From Cinclus cinclus (lineage: Eukaryota > Chordata > Aves > Passeriformes > Cinclidae), in the NCBI RefSeq assembly GCF_963662255.1, contig NC_085051.1, forward strand, positions 57,750,101 through 57,814,100: DNA of 64,000 bases, in the 5' to 3' direction. Under the pieces are notes generated by a model that was not told where the DNA came from, did not search any database, and worked only from the letters and a program-made list of their open reading frames with translations. Shown in pieces: positions 42,020-56,529 of this stretch. A program made the translations under genes and the position numbers. Position 1 is the stretch's first letter; each line of letters opens with the position of its first letter.

Positions 42020-45000
42020 CTGCGGGGAAGAGAAGAGCGGAGGCTGGAGCGGCCGCCCCGCAGCGCTGCGCTCCCGTCCCGCGGTGGGAGGAGGAACCGA
42101 GCCACCCACGCGCTCTGCACGGAGGGGAAGAGCAGACACGAGTTTTCATGCCAAATATTTCTGCTCAGATTTGACGTTTACAGTCCTGGCAACCTTGACG
42201 ACCACGCAAGTTAAAAAGATGCGTTTGCTTTGCCTCGTGCCAGAGCTGGCAGCGGCGGGGGTCACGCCGCTGTCCCCTTGGGATGAGGAACCCTGGGCTC
42301 CACCACTGTTGCCAATCCCAGCAAATCTGCACCATGCCATGGCAGCCAGGCCAGCCCCCCTCACACCCACACCTCATGCCAGGAGTATGGAAAACTGAGG
42401 ACACTGCTGTCAAAACACCCGGATGTGCTTGGGGCCACCAGATCCCCACCATGGGTGATTCAATTCTTGAAGACCTCATGTGGCTCAGCATGCCCCGAGC
42501 TACAGACAGCAGCAGAGCTGAAAAAAATAAAAATACCCTGCATGCTTCCCTCAACTCTTAAACGTGGCCCTAAACATCCACCAGTACGGCAGCTCTTTTT
42601 CATGGAAAGTTTTGCTTGGCTTTAATTAGATAAACCTTACTTGCAGCTCCAGTAAATATTTACAAGACGCGATTTCAGCTGATAAAAATCACACGGCGCT
42701 GGTAGCTCAGATTTTCCTAAGCAGTGCTGACGTCGGGCATCACTCGCCTGGGCAGCTGCTTGGGGTTTTCTGATTTCTGAAACTCTGGTTGGGAGCAAAG
42801 CTCAGGGCAGGAACCTGCCTGCCTAATGACAGCAAGGACCAGGAAAAACCTGCCCCAAAATTGGGACTCGTAAGTCAGCGACACAAGAGGAGGGTCACCT
42901 ATGAGGAATGAGGAGTGTGGAGAAACACTCTAATGAGAAAAATCAACCAGCAAAGTAGGGAATTTTTGAAAGCCTAAACATTTGTCTTATAAAGTTACAC
43001 ACCCACATATTTTATCTCTGCGAAACAAGACACAGAGATGTTAAGAGACTGGACAAACAGCCAAGGTTGAAATATGGATGACTCAGATTTATTAACAAAG
43101 CTATGAAGAGACTCGGGGGAAAAAAGGTCAGCATTTGGAAAGGAGTGTCTGATCTCCCTGGAGCCTGCCATTCCCTCCAACTACAGATTTATACAGCAGA
43201 ATAAACAGCTGCTGTGCCCTGTGGAGAGCCAGGGCTGAGGTCAGACCCGAGGTCAGACCTGCACCACCACAGCATGGCAAACACTGCCCTATGAAAGCAG
43301 GGACCTCGCAGAAAACTCAGGATCTACCCACAGCTCTAGAACAGAGTATTTGAGCCCTGAAATGATCTCGATGGCACGTTTTTAGCACATGGTGTAATCA
43401 TCTGCTGAACCACGGGCGATGGGAAACAGCTATTGGATCTTCACGCAGGATAATCCCAGGCTGTGCAACTGCTCTGTGTGCCCAGCCTGGAGAGTCCCCC
43501 CCTTCCTGAAGGGCCCCAAATCTCATTTCACATTTTTACATCTTGGATGTAGAAATATGCGGCCGATGGAGGAATTTCAGCTGCCATGAAAGCTCTCTCA
43601 TCACGGCTCCCCGGCAGCCAGCACCGCAGCAAATCCATTAGCTGCCTGCTGGCATCCCCTCGGTGTCAGCAGGGTTTGGAGACCTGCTGCCGAGTTCCTC
43701 TCCTAAAGAAGGGAGGCAAACAAAAAGCCAAAGGTACACGGATTTCTGTCCACTCCAACATGGAAAAAAACAGTGCAGGTTTGGGTTTTAAAGAGCCACA
43801 AGGAGCAGGGTGCAAAGGGAGATGCTGGTGGCTGCCCTGTGCTTTGTGCCCAGCACAGGAGCTCCGTCCCAATCTAAGCTGGGTCCTCAGATGTGCAAAG
43901 TTTGGTCACTTGGTCATTCCAAGTCCATGGGTACAGCCGCAGCATCCCCAAAGCAGCATCTGATCCTGATCCTGCTCCAGGAGCTGGTCTGGAGCAAACA
44001 GACCCAGCTCTTCCAAAGGGCATTTTCCATCCCCTTTTCAACACCGTGTCAACGTCGTCCTTGAAACCTGCTGCTACACACGAGCTCTGACTTGGGCTTA
44101 CAAAAACGTGTGGAAAGCTTTTATCAGAACAACACCTGCTCTTCAGAGATATGCATTCCTGACAATGTTTTATGAAGAGCCTGAATGACAGACCAAAAGG
44201 CAAGGTTTTATTTTGGGGTTTGAAGCAGACAGCCATGTAGCAACCAAGACAAGGTACTTTTGAGCTGCTTCCAGCTCTGGAGCTATTGAGGTTCCTCATT
44301 TTCATCTATAAACAATTTAAAAAACCAAACCACCCTATAATGCAGACTGAGTGGGCTGTAGGTTATTAGCAACCAAGGCTAAAAAAAGGTTAGGGAGAGA
44401 ATATGTTAGCTACCAGGCAAATAGCATTAAACCTTCAGAAGGCTGATGAATATTCATTGACCTGATGGATCAAAATCAAAACACAGCTCCCTGGCAGGTC
44501 ACTGGGAGCTGCAGACAGTGCAGCTTGCATCGTCAGAACAAAGTCCAGCTACACAGCCTCCTCCTCCCCTGCAAATCCTGCAAAAATTGGTTATTCAAGA
44601 AGTAAAAGCAGCAGCCCCTGGCAATCTGGAGGCTTGTGTTAAGGAGAACAGAAGGGACAAGTTCTATGCTGCATCATATGTTAAGTGTCCTGCTCGTACC
44701 TTTGACTGCTAATTAGATCAATAAATTTAATTCAGATTGTGATCTGATGGTGCCTTCTGGCCTCTACTATTGAGCGGGCCGGAATAAATTAAGTTTAATT
44801 GCCCCTGTATGAACAGAGCCAGGGAAGACAGGTTGGGAAGGGTCACTGAGGGAACTTGTAGCTAAGCCCAAATATCAAGGCAGGACTGATGGGGCTGAAT
44901 CATTCCCAAACAACTCAGTTCTCACAGAAACAAGGGTGAAAATGTGTGTGTGATGGGCTCAGACTGGAAACCCAGACTGAAGAGAAGGAGGAGAAGGAGC

Positions 45001-48000
45001 TTTGCTCTCATGTGCGTGACCAGGATGGACAGAGGCCACCCAGCTCAGTGATACACAGATATAGGAGTTCAGTTCTCCCCAGCCCTAACAAGAAAAGCAT
45101 CAAGCCTACATCGCCCTGAGCAGTGTTTAAATGAAATCAGCCATTAGGAGAAAATTGGACTCTGGTGTCGCTTCCTTTGCTTTAAGGAAAGGAGAGCAGC
45201 AATTACCACTTGCATATTCAACAGCCTCCTCAGCAAGCTAAATTAAACTGCGTGGAGCAAGGAGCTGCCAAAGCCTGTCTGTGTGTCTGTGACCGATGCC
45301 CCAACCAGCTGGTTGGGAGCCAGCACCGGTATTGCAGCATTGCGGTCTGCAGCCTAAAAATACCCAACAAGGGCACAAACACATGCAAAGGAGAGTGCAC
45401 GCTCCCCTTCGCACCCGCCTCCTCCAAACCCACCCAGCAGCCAGGAGCTAAATCCTCAGACATGAATATTAGCTTGTTGTTTTCCTGGCTCGCCTCCCAA
45501 AATGAAGATGCAGGATCCTGAGTGAGCTCTTTCTCTGAGCATGGAGCTTTATTGCAGCGCCTTGCACAAGGAGGGAGTGGTTTTGGTGTGAGCGTAACAG
45601 CGCTCGCTGACCCCCTCTGCCATGTCCTCACCCATTTCAGCATCTTGGCCCATGTCAAGCTCTGCCTGCCTTTACTCTGCAGGAGCTTCAGCACAGCCTG
45701 GGAGGCTCCCAAACAATGGAAATATTCCAACTCTCATCCATCACTGCCAAGTGACTTCTGTGGCTGGCAATGGTTGGGAGGCACGTGGCTCCAGCAAGGA
45801 CTTTAGGAAGATGCCATCACTGTCACCAAAGTGTTAGAGCCAGGTGCCCTGGACCCCTTTTCTCAGCACTTAGAAAGCAAGAGTTTGGCATTCCACACAG
45901 TGTACCCTTTATAGTTGTCCCACCCCACCACTGGGCAATACTCATCCTCCCTCAGAGCTCCTCCCCATGAATTCTACACCAAGAACGGAGCACAGCACAA
46001 AGGGAACTTCCATCAGTTTTTAAAATAAACAATTCTAGATGATTTTTCCTCATCTGCAAGCTACATCCAGATCTTCACAGCAATAAAAACTGGATGTTCC
46101 CACAGCACTTTGCAGATCAGCTGTACATTTGCAGCATTGCCTGAGAAGCACCAAAGCTGTTCCCAGGGACATTTTCATTTTTCACCTTACAGACCCAAGA
46201 CAGTCAGCAGCTCCCGTGGCTCCACTCAGTAACCCAACCTCTTCTTGGGTTTGGTTCTGACTGTGAGCCCTCCAAAGTGTGTTCGTGGTGCTCTGCCCAC
46301 CCAAGAAGCAGCAGCACATTACTCTCAAGAGAGAGATGTGCTCCTCCATTTCACATTTCCACCAAAGTTAGTACATGGAAACACTTCTAACTGGGGGAAG
46401 GGGGGTGGGGGTGTCTAAGTCTTACTCAATTTTAAAAATAAAAGGTTTGACACTGAGCTCCTGGGCATGGATGAAATGCCCAGAAATAGGATTGCCTGCC
46501 CCTGAGCAGGAATCACCTTTCCTCCAACAGAGAACCTTAAAGGATCTGAGCCCATTACCAGCACCTCCACCACTCTGAGCATGGTGCTGGTATCCCCAGC
46601 ACAGCTGCTCCTGTTTAAAGCAACCAGAATGATATTTTTGGCCACAAACTCTGATGTTGATTTCCAAAGCCCCCTTTCTGCAGGGTAAAGCTGTTTTCAG
46701 GCATAGGCTGTGCAGGGGAGCAATGTTTGTGTTTGGTAGGAGAGGGCAAAAAGCCCCAAACGTTCAGCTAAAAGGCTTTAAACAATTGACTGCATTTTGT
46801 CCACCCATCTACTCTCTGAAGAGCAGCCCCAAGGGAATGGGAACAGTACCCTTTCCATGATGCAGCTGACAGGAGGAGCCTGACTCATCACTAGTGCATC
46901 ACAAGAGCCCTGATTCTCAGCATAAGCAAATCTCAAAGACTTGGGTTTCATGGATTTATAAATACACCCACCAGATCATGAACTACCCCTGATCCTCCTT
47001 CCTTGTCCCAAAAATCCTATTATACTCTATGGATCCAACAAAAAGAGTATTTTGTGTCTCCATATCTTGCTTGGGCTACCTGGTATCTGAAGGCCATCAG
47101 CACAGTGCCACTGATGCCAGGAGCTGCAGCCACAGGCTCTCTGCTCACTCCAGCAAAGCCCCATCTGCCAGCATCATCAAAAACCCAGTGCTTGCCTAAA
47201 ATGTGTCACCTCCTCTTTCTATTCTTTCCTTTCATTTTGGCATTTGTCATATCCTGAAGCATACATCTGGGCCTGCTCTCTGGCAAGAAAACATTTTGCT
47301 CAGCTCAAGGGCAAATGAGCTTTGTGGACTTGATGGCCACATCCAGGGTGCAGCAAGAACAATCAGACCTAGTTTATTACAGAGCCAGTGAGGGAAAGAC
47401 ACAGTTTCACAAATTCATAACAGGCCAGAAACCCCCTCCTTTTTCCACTTTAAACTTACACCTATCAAAAGTGCTGTGGGAGACTTTTTTTGTGTCTGCA
47501 TGGGGCTCCCACCTGGAGGTGTTGATGCTATTCAGGGAAAAGAGCAACAATCTCCAGGGTGCTGTGAGAGTACCATGGCCTGGCTTGCCTGTCACCTCTC
47601 CAGCACACGAGTGAGGTCCCTGCCAAGGGAAGCACACACGCTGCTGACTCTGTAATCCACTTTTCAGGGGGAAGAGAGTGGTGCACAGCAGGGTGAGACA
47701 GGATCTGTCTTAAGGCTCTCCAGCTGAAATCAATCCTCGGAGCAGCGCTGCTCGCTTTGGCAAGCCAGCAAAAATCTGGAGCCGGGGATGGCTGATGGTG
47801 TGCTGCAGGATGTTCAGGGCATGGAGACGAGCTTGGATCCGAGGAGAGGGCTGAGGGCTTGCAGCATCTGGCAGGAGCTGGCCCAGGGAACCCCACACAG
47901 CCCTGGATCCCCTGTGGTGCACGGCTCAGTGAACATATGAATCCAACCAGGAAAGACGCCGCTGCAGCAAAACTTGGTTTCGCTTTTGAGGATTAAAGAC

Positions 48001-48242
48001 CAAACCTTGCTGGAAGTTGCCCAGCTGTCTAGATGGTGAGCAGCACAGTAACACTGGAGGTCATGTGTTCTCCACTAAAAGGGTAAATTTCATTAGTGAC
48101 AAGCTGAGCACCGGTGCCAGATCCCCCAAATCACTACAGATCACTTCTTAAGAGGAGATCCAGCAGATCAATGGGCGAACACCATTTATTTCAGGAACAA
48201 GGACAACAACATGGAGCCACAGACAAGACCCAGTTTGCAAAC

Positions 48243-48282
48243 CTATATAAATATAAATACATATATATATATGTATATTTCT
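48243..48282. repeat. AT-rich microsatellite
   Basis: TATAAATATAAATACATATA is followed by a pure (AT)n run in the upstream intron. Confidence 0.8.
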
Positions 48283-50194
48283 TGATATTCACTAGGGTGC
48301 TGAATGACCCAGTTTTACAGGCACACACATCCCGTTTTCCCAGAAACCAGGCAGATTCATGGTCCTCTTTTTGCAGAATCAAACCAAAGAAGTGGGGTGG
48401 GTTGGCACTGGTGGGAGGAAGAAACAGTTTTCAAGTCACATATCACTCCCTGAAATGTACTCCATGATTTGCATCCTGAAACCCAGGCACACTTATCCAA
48501 GCCCAAGAGACTTTCCAGGAAGGCAGAGGGAGGCAGAAGGGGCAGGGGGGGCTCTCCAGGAAGGATGCTGGGGCATTCCCCTGACCTCCCTGTCCCAGCC
48601 CCATTTTAAAAGGCAACACAGAAATAAAACCAGCAGAAAGGAAAGGGGCCTTGGGTCCCAGTGCTCTCCTCACCCCACTCTTGCTTTGGGGCAGCAGCTG
48701 CCAGTGCTGCATTGTGGTGGGGCTCAAAGGGGCAGACACAGCCCTTTCTGAGCCCAGGTTACTGTGCAGGGATGGATTAGCAAGCACTCGAGGCTCTCCT
48801 GCAGGGAAGAGCCTCCCAGAATTTGTCCTGTGCCATTTGAACCTGGTCTCCCTTTAGGAGTGTCCAGGCTGGGTGATGCCAAGCCTTGTCCAGGCAGCCC
48901 TCAAGGACAAAGCCAGTTCAGAGAGAGGGATGCAAGACCCCCTTGAGCAGCTCAGGGGGCTGGCTGAGCATCCTCTTCCATCCTGACTCCATCCCTATCA
49001 CCCAGCACAAGCACCAGTCCAGACCCACTCCACTTCCACAGCTGGTTTTGGCCCAAGCTGGGAGAAAACTGCTCATTCAAAGCACAACACACCTCCAGAA
49101 GGTGCTAATACCAGCTGTAAAGTCCAGCCCAGATATCACAAGTTCTGACTACTCCCTTTGATTTTGACTTTGATTTGATGCAAATGCTGTTAATACAAAC
49201 TCAGCAGCCTGGCAAGCAAGAGAGGAGTTGTATTTCCCACTGGAGGAGGATATTTGTTTGCCAATTAGCCTTTTCCTGGAGAACAACAGGTCAATCAACA
49301 ACCTTCCTTTATTTTAATTCCTTCCTTTTTTTCATCCCTGCTCCTCCAATGAATATTTGGGCTGTGACTGAGATTTATCATATGCAAACCCTCACTGCTG
49401 AGCTTTCCATTTCACTGCTCCCCATTTCAGCACTAATCCCTGGGGTAAAACAGGCTGAAGGCAGGCAGGTTTTTATCCTCTTTTAAAGCCTCTTAATTTG
49501 GCTACACAAAGTGGAGTTTTCAAGTTGCTCAGCAGCAGATGCTTCCAGTCCATCAGCACAGCAACATCTGCCATGGGGCCACCACCACGACAAGGCAACA
49601 AAGAGCTACTGGCTGAGTCCCAGAGGGCTTTTTCTGGGGGGTGTTTGGAGTTTTTTAGCACTCTCCATGCTTAAGGTGAGGCTACTGGAACCACAGGTGT
49701 TCAGGCATTTTGTGGTGTGGAGCAGGCTGGTTTCTTTCTCTCTCAAAATGGGAACTTGATGAAGTGTGCTGTAAACAAGAGTCCTTCCCAGCAGGGACCC
49801 TGATGGATAAATATCATTAAACTCTAATACAGAAGGTACCCAGAGCAAACAAAACACACTTGTCAGATCTCTCAGCTGGCCTACCCATCTGCAATGCTGA
49901 TTTCCTTTTAAAGGTTTTTAAATTCTGATGTTAATCCGAAGTGATTTTCCCCCCTAAAGTACAAACCTGGGGTTGAGAATTCCTTGATAAATATGTCTAA
50001 TGGCAGAAAAGGCCTGCTGGCCACTTTTCCTTCCAGTATGACACTAATACCTCCCTGTGCTCCAGCAGATGAACGCCAAAAAAACAATATATGTGAGCTC
50101 ACATCAGGCACAACATGATTCCAACAGCTCCCACCCAGCCTGGGAAAAAACAGCAACTTAAATCACATTTCACTGAAATGCTGTTTGCCTTTAA

Positions 50195-50214
50195 ACAACA
50201 AACAAACAAACAAA
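50195..50214. repeat. (CAAA)n short tandem repeat
   Basis: About five CAAA-type units occur in the upstream intron. Confidence 0.8.
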
Positions 50215-53200
50215 TTTAACTGGAAGGCTTGGTCCTACTTATTTTATGTGGCTATAACAAAATGTAGTTTATGGCAAAAGCTCTGTTTTGACCAGGATGG
50301 CTCTGCACCATCCCAAGCCACAGGGCAGCAGGACTCATTTTTCCAGGACAGCTGCTCAAATCCACCACCTGCAATTCAGAGACCTGTCTTAATGGGGGCA
50401 CATGCTTTTAATTGACTAATTATCCCCCCTCTGACCGAGGGGATGGACCAAAGGAAGGCTCCTCTTCCCCTGCTGGAGCATCCAGAGGGTAATGTCAGTA
50501 CAGTGGAGGTCCCAAGGGGATGCATTTAAAAATCAATAGAGCCTATTTTAATGCTTAATCCAGGAAAGTATCAGCATCAGCAGTGGCAATACAAACTGAA
50601 TTTAAAACACACTGAGTACACGCACAGGATTGTTAGTTTTTCCTCTGTGAATTCATTTAACCAAATCTGGTTTTCCCCAGAGAGTTTGGAGTCCAAACAA
50701 GGCATCTGCAGCATCTCTAGTGCTTCAGGCATCCTGCCTGCTTTCATCTGTACCTATATTGCTCAAAAATGAGACTGCACCCCACTTGAGCAAACATTTC
50801 AGTGAGGAAACCCCCCAATATCACACCAACAGTGGTCACATCCCTGCCATGGCTACACGTGGGAGTGGATTTCTCTCTTTTGCAGGTTTTCACACTGCAC
50901 AGCACAAATTACAACACAAGCTTCTCACCCCTGTAGGTATTTATACAATCATCTCCCTTTTCATTAAAAAAAAAAAGCCTAGCAATTGCAAATAACTGCT
51001 TTGAGAAAGTGACCCAAGGGGATCCTGAGAGGCTCAGACACCCTGAGAGAACATAACTATGTTTGACTTTTTAAATTTCATCACATCTGCAGCAGGAGGG
51101 CAGACTTCCTCAAACCAGTCCTGCCCCTTTCCAAGCTGGTAGTGGCTGGAATGATTAATTTTCTTTGGGTTTGTGCTGGAAACCCTGCTGCTAATTCAGA
51201 GATGTTTTAGTTACAGGGTCAAGGTATTTTCTGCTCCTCACCCAGGGCACCGGGGAGGAGGCTGGGGGTGCACAAGGAGCTGGGAGGGGACACAGCCAGG
51301 ACAGCTGACCCCAGCTGACCAAAGGGATATTCCAGACTGGTGGAGTCATGCTCAGCATATAGAGATGGGGGACACCTCTGGAGTGGTGGCATCTTTATTT
51401 CTCCCCCATCAACATCATTCTGGTTTACCCACAATCCAAACCAATGGAGAACTCCACACTTTGAGAGGCGAGTCCTTGGGGGTGGCTGGGTCCTGCAGAG
51501 TTTTTCTCAGGTGCTCTGGTGATCAGTGACTTGTGGTATTCCTTCAAAGCTCCCCTCCTTTCATGGCTTCAGGGCAATGCATTTGACTGGCACCATGTCT
51601 GCACAGATCTGCAGGGAGAAAATACATCCCCAAAAACCCAGAAGCACTCTCCCATTCCTTCAGCTGCTTTTGAAACACCTCTATCAGCAAAAGTGGCTGA
51701 TAGAGGCCACTCCAGGGTGCAGATCTGCATTCACCAGAATGTCAGGTCTTCCAACACAGCCCAAACAACAGCATGGATAAGAAGGGCCCAGCAAGTCTAA
51801 CCTAATTCTAAGATTGAAACCCATGACTCCATGTCAAATCCTTTCCTAGAACAGACAGCCTGCAGGTTCACTGCCCAGACACCTCCCTAGACCCTGAAAA
51901 ACATTTCCCCCCCTTGTCTGACCTCTGCATCCTATTGTCCCAAATTAACACTGCAGTCTAGATGGCCTAGACACATGGTAATGACACAATGCAGACTGAC
52001 CCTCAGATCATCCACAATCTTTGACTGTCCACAGGGGAAGGCAATGAAATGGCTTTTGGATAACAAATCTTGGCAGAATTTTCCACCACAAGACCTGTAA
52101 CATTGAAGTCAAAGCCTGAAGAAGCTGCAAATTTGATTTAGGCACCTGAAAATTCCAGATTCACTCCACTACTGCCAGAGTTGTCACAGGAAGAGAAATC
52201 ACCCTGAAATAATTGCCTCTCCAGGCAAAAACTTTCAAAATGCCCTTAATGCAGATTTTTAGAGCTGGCAAGAGCTACCCATCCCCACGGACTGCAACAT
52301 GAGCCATGAGAGCAGGCAGAGAGGAGAAAAAGCATCTTCCAAGCAATCGCAGGCATTTTTTTCCCAGCTGAGTGCCTAGTGAGAAGAGCAACCCATGCAT
52401 CAGCAGGAACACTTGACACATGCCAGCGCTTTGTAAATTCACTTTCAGTAGATTTACCAACACGTTCTATGGAAAAGGAATGCGTGCTATGCAAATCCAG
52501 CCTCAGACTGCTCCCTGCCTAATCTAGCTTCAGATTCAAATGCTTATTACCACAGTGTCTAATCGGGTCATGTGTAATAGACAGGTTTAGTTTGGGCTCC
52601 CAGGACTTCAGCTGAGTCCTTATTAAGGCACTGAATGGAGAAAGAAAAAAGGGAACAAAGAGCAGGGGAGAAATAAAAAAACAAGCAATACGGCAAAGAA
52701 TTCAGGTTTTGGTGGAAACCAGGCCTGGAAAGAAGCATCAACACCTACCAGTGAAAGCCAGGCTAACATGCAAGCATTTGGCAGCTCACCAAGAACACGT
52801 TGAATGTCAAGTCCTGTTTGCACCCCATCATATCCCAGCAGGGAAGCTGGTGGCTGGTCTTTCAGGGTCTCTCCCTTCCCCCTGAGACAAGGTGATGAAA
52901 TGATTTCACACATCCACCAGCAGCACCAAGCCCAGCTGGTCACACCACAACCTCCAGATTACCTTACAGCTGCTCTGAGCACCCACACCAGCACCTCCAG
53001 AGCCTGGGCAGCATGTGCCAGCCAGGAGCTGCTGCTGCTTTATGGAGGAAGGGGGTACATCACTGCATTAGGGTCTGCAGCACGACACAGGGACCACGGG
53101 AATGTCATTCCCAGAGGCAACCACCTCCCTGTTTGGCACCTGCCACACAGCTCTGGCCAACGTAACCTCTGTCCTGATCAGCAACAGGCAAAACGCTTCA

Positions 53201-54268
53201 TTTAACTTCTGAGTTTGTGAAATTTGTTGTGCTCAAACCAACCCTGGTACCTCCAGGACACAACCCACAACCTCTTACCTCCACCATGCAGCTGCAGCTC
53301 AGCCACTGAGCACCAGAAATATCCCAGAGGCAGGGACACAAGACCCCCCACTCAGGCTTCTCCTCTCCATCTGCTGCTCACCTGATATAGCTCCTGTGCT
53401 TTCCTGCTGGACAGCATGGAGAGGTTTCTAACAGCATTGTCCAGCTCCTACCTTCAGGATGCTGAATCCCAGCAGCATGACCTCCCCTGCCTCCACAGTG
53501 CCAAACTGCACATGGACTGGCAACCAGCTCCAGCAAAAAGTCAAGACATCCAAGCTGGTTGCTGCCAGCTTCTGAAGACCCTACGAGACAGTGCTGACCC
53601 TGTTACGCTACCAAAACTACATTTGGTGGGGTGAGAAGCACTAGGAATACCAACATGAATGGAAGTATTTCCTTCTGTGAACCTGAGAAACATAAGCCAC
53701 TTTTAGAGAAAAGCTGCAGGGTGAACTTACATTTATTAGACATCAGAGAATTCACTGAGGTGAACATTCCCCCAGCAACACCTACATGTCTGCATAGAGA
53801 CCTGCAGTGTGGGCTCTCTGGTGTCTCATAACATGGCAAATCCAACTAAAGCACTCTTTATGGCTTGGATGTTCATAATATTTATGGGTATTCCCTGATG
53901 TCTAGTACAGGCTGAGGTTTCATTGCATCCCTTAATAAAAAACCTCCACAACACCCTTCCAACTTGATGGCTGCTTTGACAAGAATTGCAGCAACTCCAC
54001 AGATTTGAGATGAAAAACCAATCTGAAAGAAAGGACAAAACCAGGCAATGGACTTAATGAATTGTCAGCGATGGGAGGAGGAGCAGATGGACAGACCAAC
54101 TTTAAAGCTTCCCTTCATTAGCAAATTAAACTAAAATCATGGGTTAACTTTCAACAATGCATGTTATTACTGAGAAGAGTGAGGCAGCTGACAGCCTTCC
54201 ACTCAGGCACATGTTTCTCTATGCTTCACCATTTACTGAATTAATAATCAAATGCTTTGAAAGGAAAA

Positions 54269-54287
54269 TAAAAAAAAAAAAAAAAAA
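54269..54287. repeat. A-rich homopolymer
   Basis: A run of about 18 A lies in the upstream intron, with no recognisable element attached to it. Confidence 0.8.
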
Positions 54288-56218
54288 CAACCCAGAGAAA
54301 CCAGAGGCTGCAGTCTCAGTGTTCTCATCAGTCTGTTCAAAGACCAAGCCAGATTTACCAGTGCCTACATCACTGTGCTGGTGTCTGGCCAGGCTCTCCC
54401 ACCACCTCCCCAGCTCACTGCTGCACCTGGAACTGGTCTGGGGGACTTTTTTTCCTTGCTCCTGTAGCCAAAACAACCATCAGGGATGGTTAAACCAGGT
54501 GGAAAGACCCCTGTTTCCATGCAGCCCAGCCTGTGGCACAGAAGGAAGAAACTTCTGGAGACTCCCTGCCCGAGGGCACGGATGGAGAAGCTTATGGAGG
54601 AGCCCTTCCCAGCACCAAAGCAGCCATGCAAATAGTATTTACCAGCTCACAGGTCCTAAATGCTTCAACAAAGTCATGCTCACTTGTGAACCAAAAAAGA
54701 AAAACTCACATTCCTGTATTTACAGCCACTGCCACTTCTACAGCAGTCTCCAGGATAAGGTCATTCCCAGTGATGACTCTGAGGAAGTCCTAGGGAAGTG
54801 ATCCATGGCACAGACACTCATGGATAGCTCACACACAAGTGGAAAAGTATTTCCAAGCCTCAGAAGCTGCATTGCTGGAGCTGTGAATAACACACAGGCA
54901 GAGAGCATGGTTTGCTTATGATGAGCCAGGATGACAACCCAGTGGAAATGTAAAAATAATTTAATGAATAAGTATATTTAGATTTATAATCCCACAGCAG
55001 CTTTATTTATAGGCATGCCAATCACTTTTACACAGATATAAAACTGGCTGGCAGAATGCCTTAGACTGTATCCAGAAACCCATCTGTAACAAATCTAAGC
55101 TGTGATATCCCCACGTTCATTTGGCCAAACAATAACTCTGATGCCAGTCATCTTCACTTTAAATGTGCAGATGGGCCATGGGGGGCTTGCCAAGCCTCCT
55201 CCAGAGCCAAAGATGGATGAATTTCCCTATCACCTACTGTAAACTGGTTGGGGAAAGGACCAGATGAAGGAAAACCAGTCACCATCTGGGCTGTGTGGAT
55301 TGCAATGCTGGCTGGAGAACAAGCCTGCATCCAGCTGGCTACAGATGAACCTCTTTCAGAACCTTCCATCACTACAGTGGGGAGCTGTAAGCAAGGTAAA
55401 AAAAATCCCACGGAGCTCTGCAGCACCTTTAAAACATGGAGGCATTAAAGTAGGGCTCTTGGGTATGTATTTTTTAATTCATCGTTCAAGATACAAAGCT
55501 GGAACAGAGGAAGATGCAGGAGAAATTAACTGGAAGTCATCACCTGGCTCAGTCTCAAAGCAGATGAGGATTTCTAGTGATCCTTGCCCAGGATCTCACA
55601 ACTTTATCTAAGCTTGCAGATGTCAAGGGGAGAGGTTGCTGTGGATTTCCACAGGGCTGGTGACCACCTGGAAAACTGAAAAGTCACAACTAGTCCATAA
55701 GAAACAAAGAAAAACCTGCTCTTCATCCCCAGGGACTTCTGGGGACTGGCTGTCTCAGTAATGGGGAAAAACAGGGATGGCTCCATGTCAAATAGAGACT
55801 GTGAGTAATTGCAATTCATCCATAGAACTGGCAAATGCCAAGGTGGAAAAGGTTACTCTGGAATATTACTTTGAATAGCTCTGGGAACAAACCCAGCATT
55901 AATTTTGAACACTTATTCAGCAAATGATTTGAATAAACTGAGGAAGGCTCGTGCACACATACTGACAGTGTTATTGGGTAGATTTTTGCCTCTGCTCCTG
56001 AGATAATTTATGACAGAACAACTCCCAGCAAAGACGATCACTTTCCAGATCGATGAGCGTATTCAACTACCCCTGGGGACAAGGTAACCTCTCAAGATCC
56101 CTTCCAGCACAATTTTAGTACCATTTTACACCACAAACTATTTTCACACTGGCATTTGCTCTGATTTACTCCTGGAAATAAGTCTGTCTGAAAGAATAAC
56201 TAATGGAAAGAAAGGAGA

Positions 56219-56235
56219 AAAAAAAAAAAAAAAAA
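56219..56235. repeat. A-run about 300 nt before the long CR1 fragment
   Basis: A run of about 17 A lies on the plus strand. It is separate from the CR1 body. Confidence 0.8.
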
Positions 56236-56529
56236 CCACACAGAAACCCAACAGCAGTTTTCTCGCTCAAGGACAAAGCAAAGTAAAACAACCAAGCGCA
56301 GAGCCACGGCATCCTTGATCCAAATGTTTTCCAAAACACTTCCAAATGTTTCTCAAAGCTTCCAGATGAAGCTTTCATAACTAGGCTGCAACCCCTCCAA
56401 AGCCTCGGGCACTGAGCGTGGCATCATGGTGTGCTGCAGCAGAGACACCAAGGAGATGGCTGGTGGTGACTTTGTCAAAACACACCGAGAGCCCTGCACA
56501 AAAAACAGTGTTTCAGAGAAAAACTGTCT

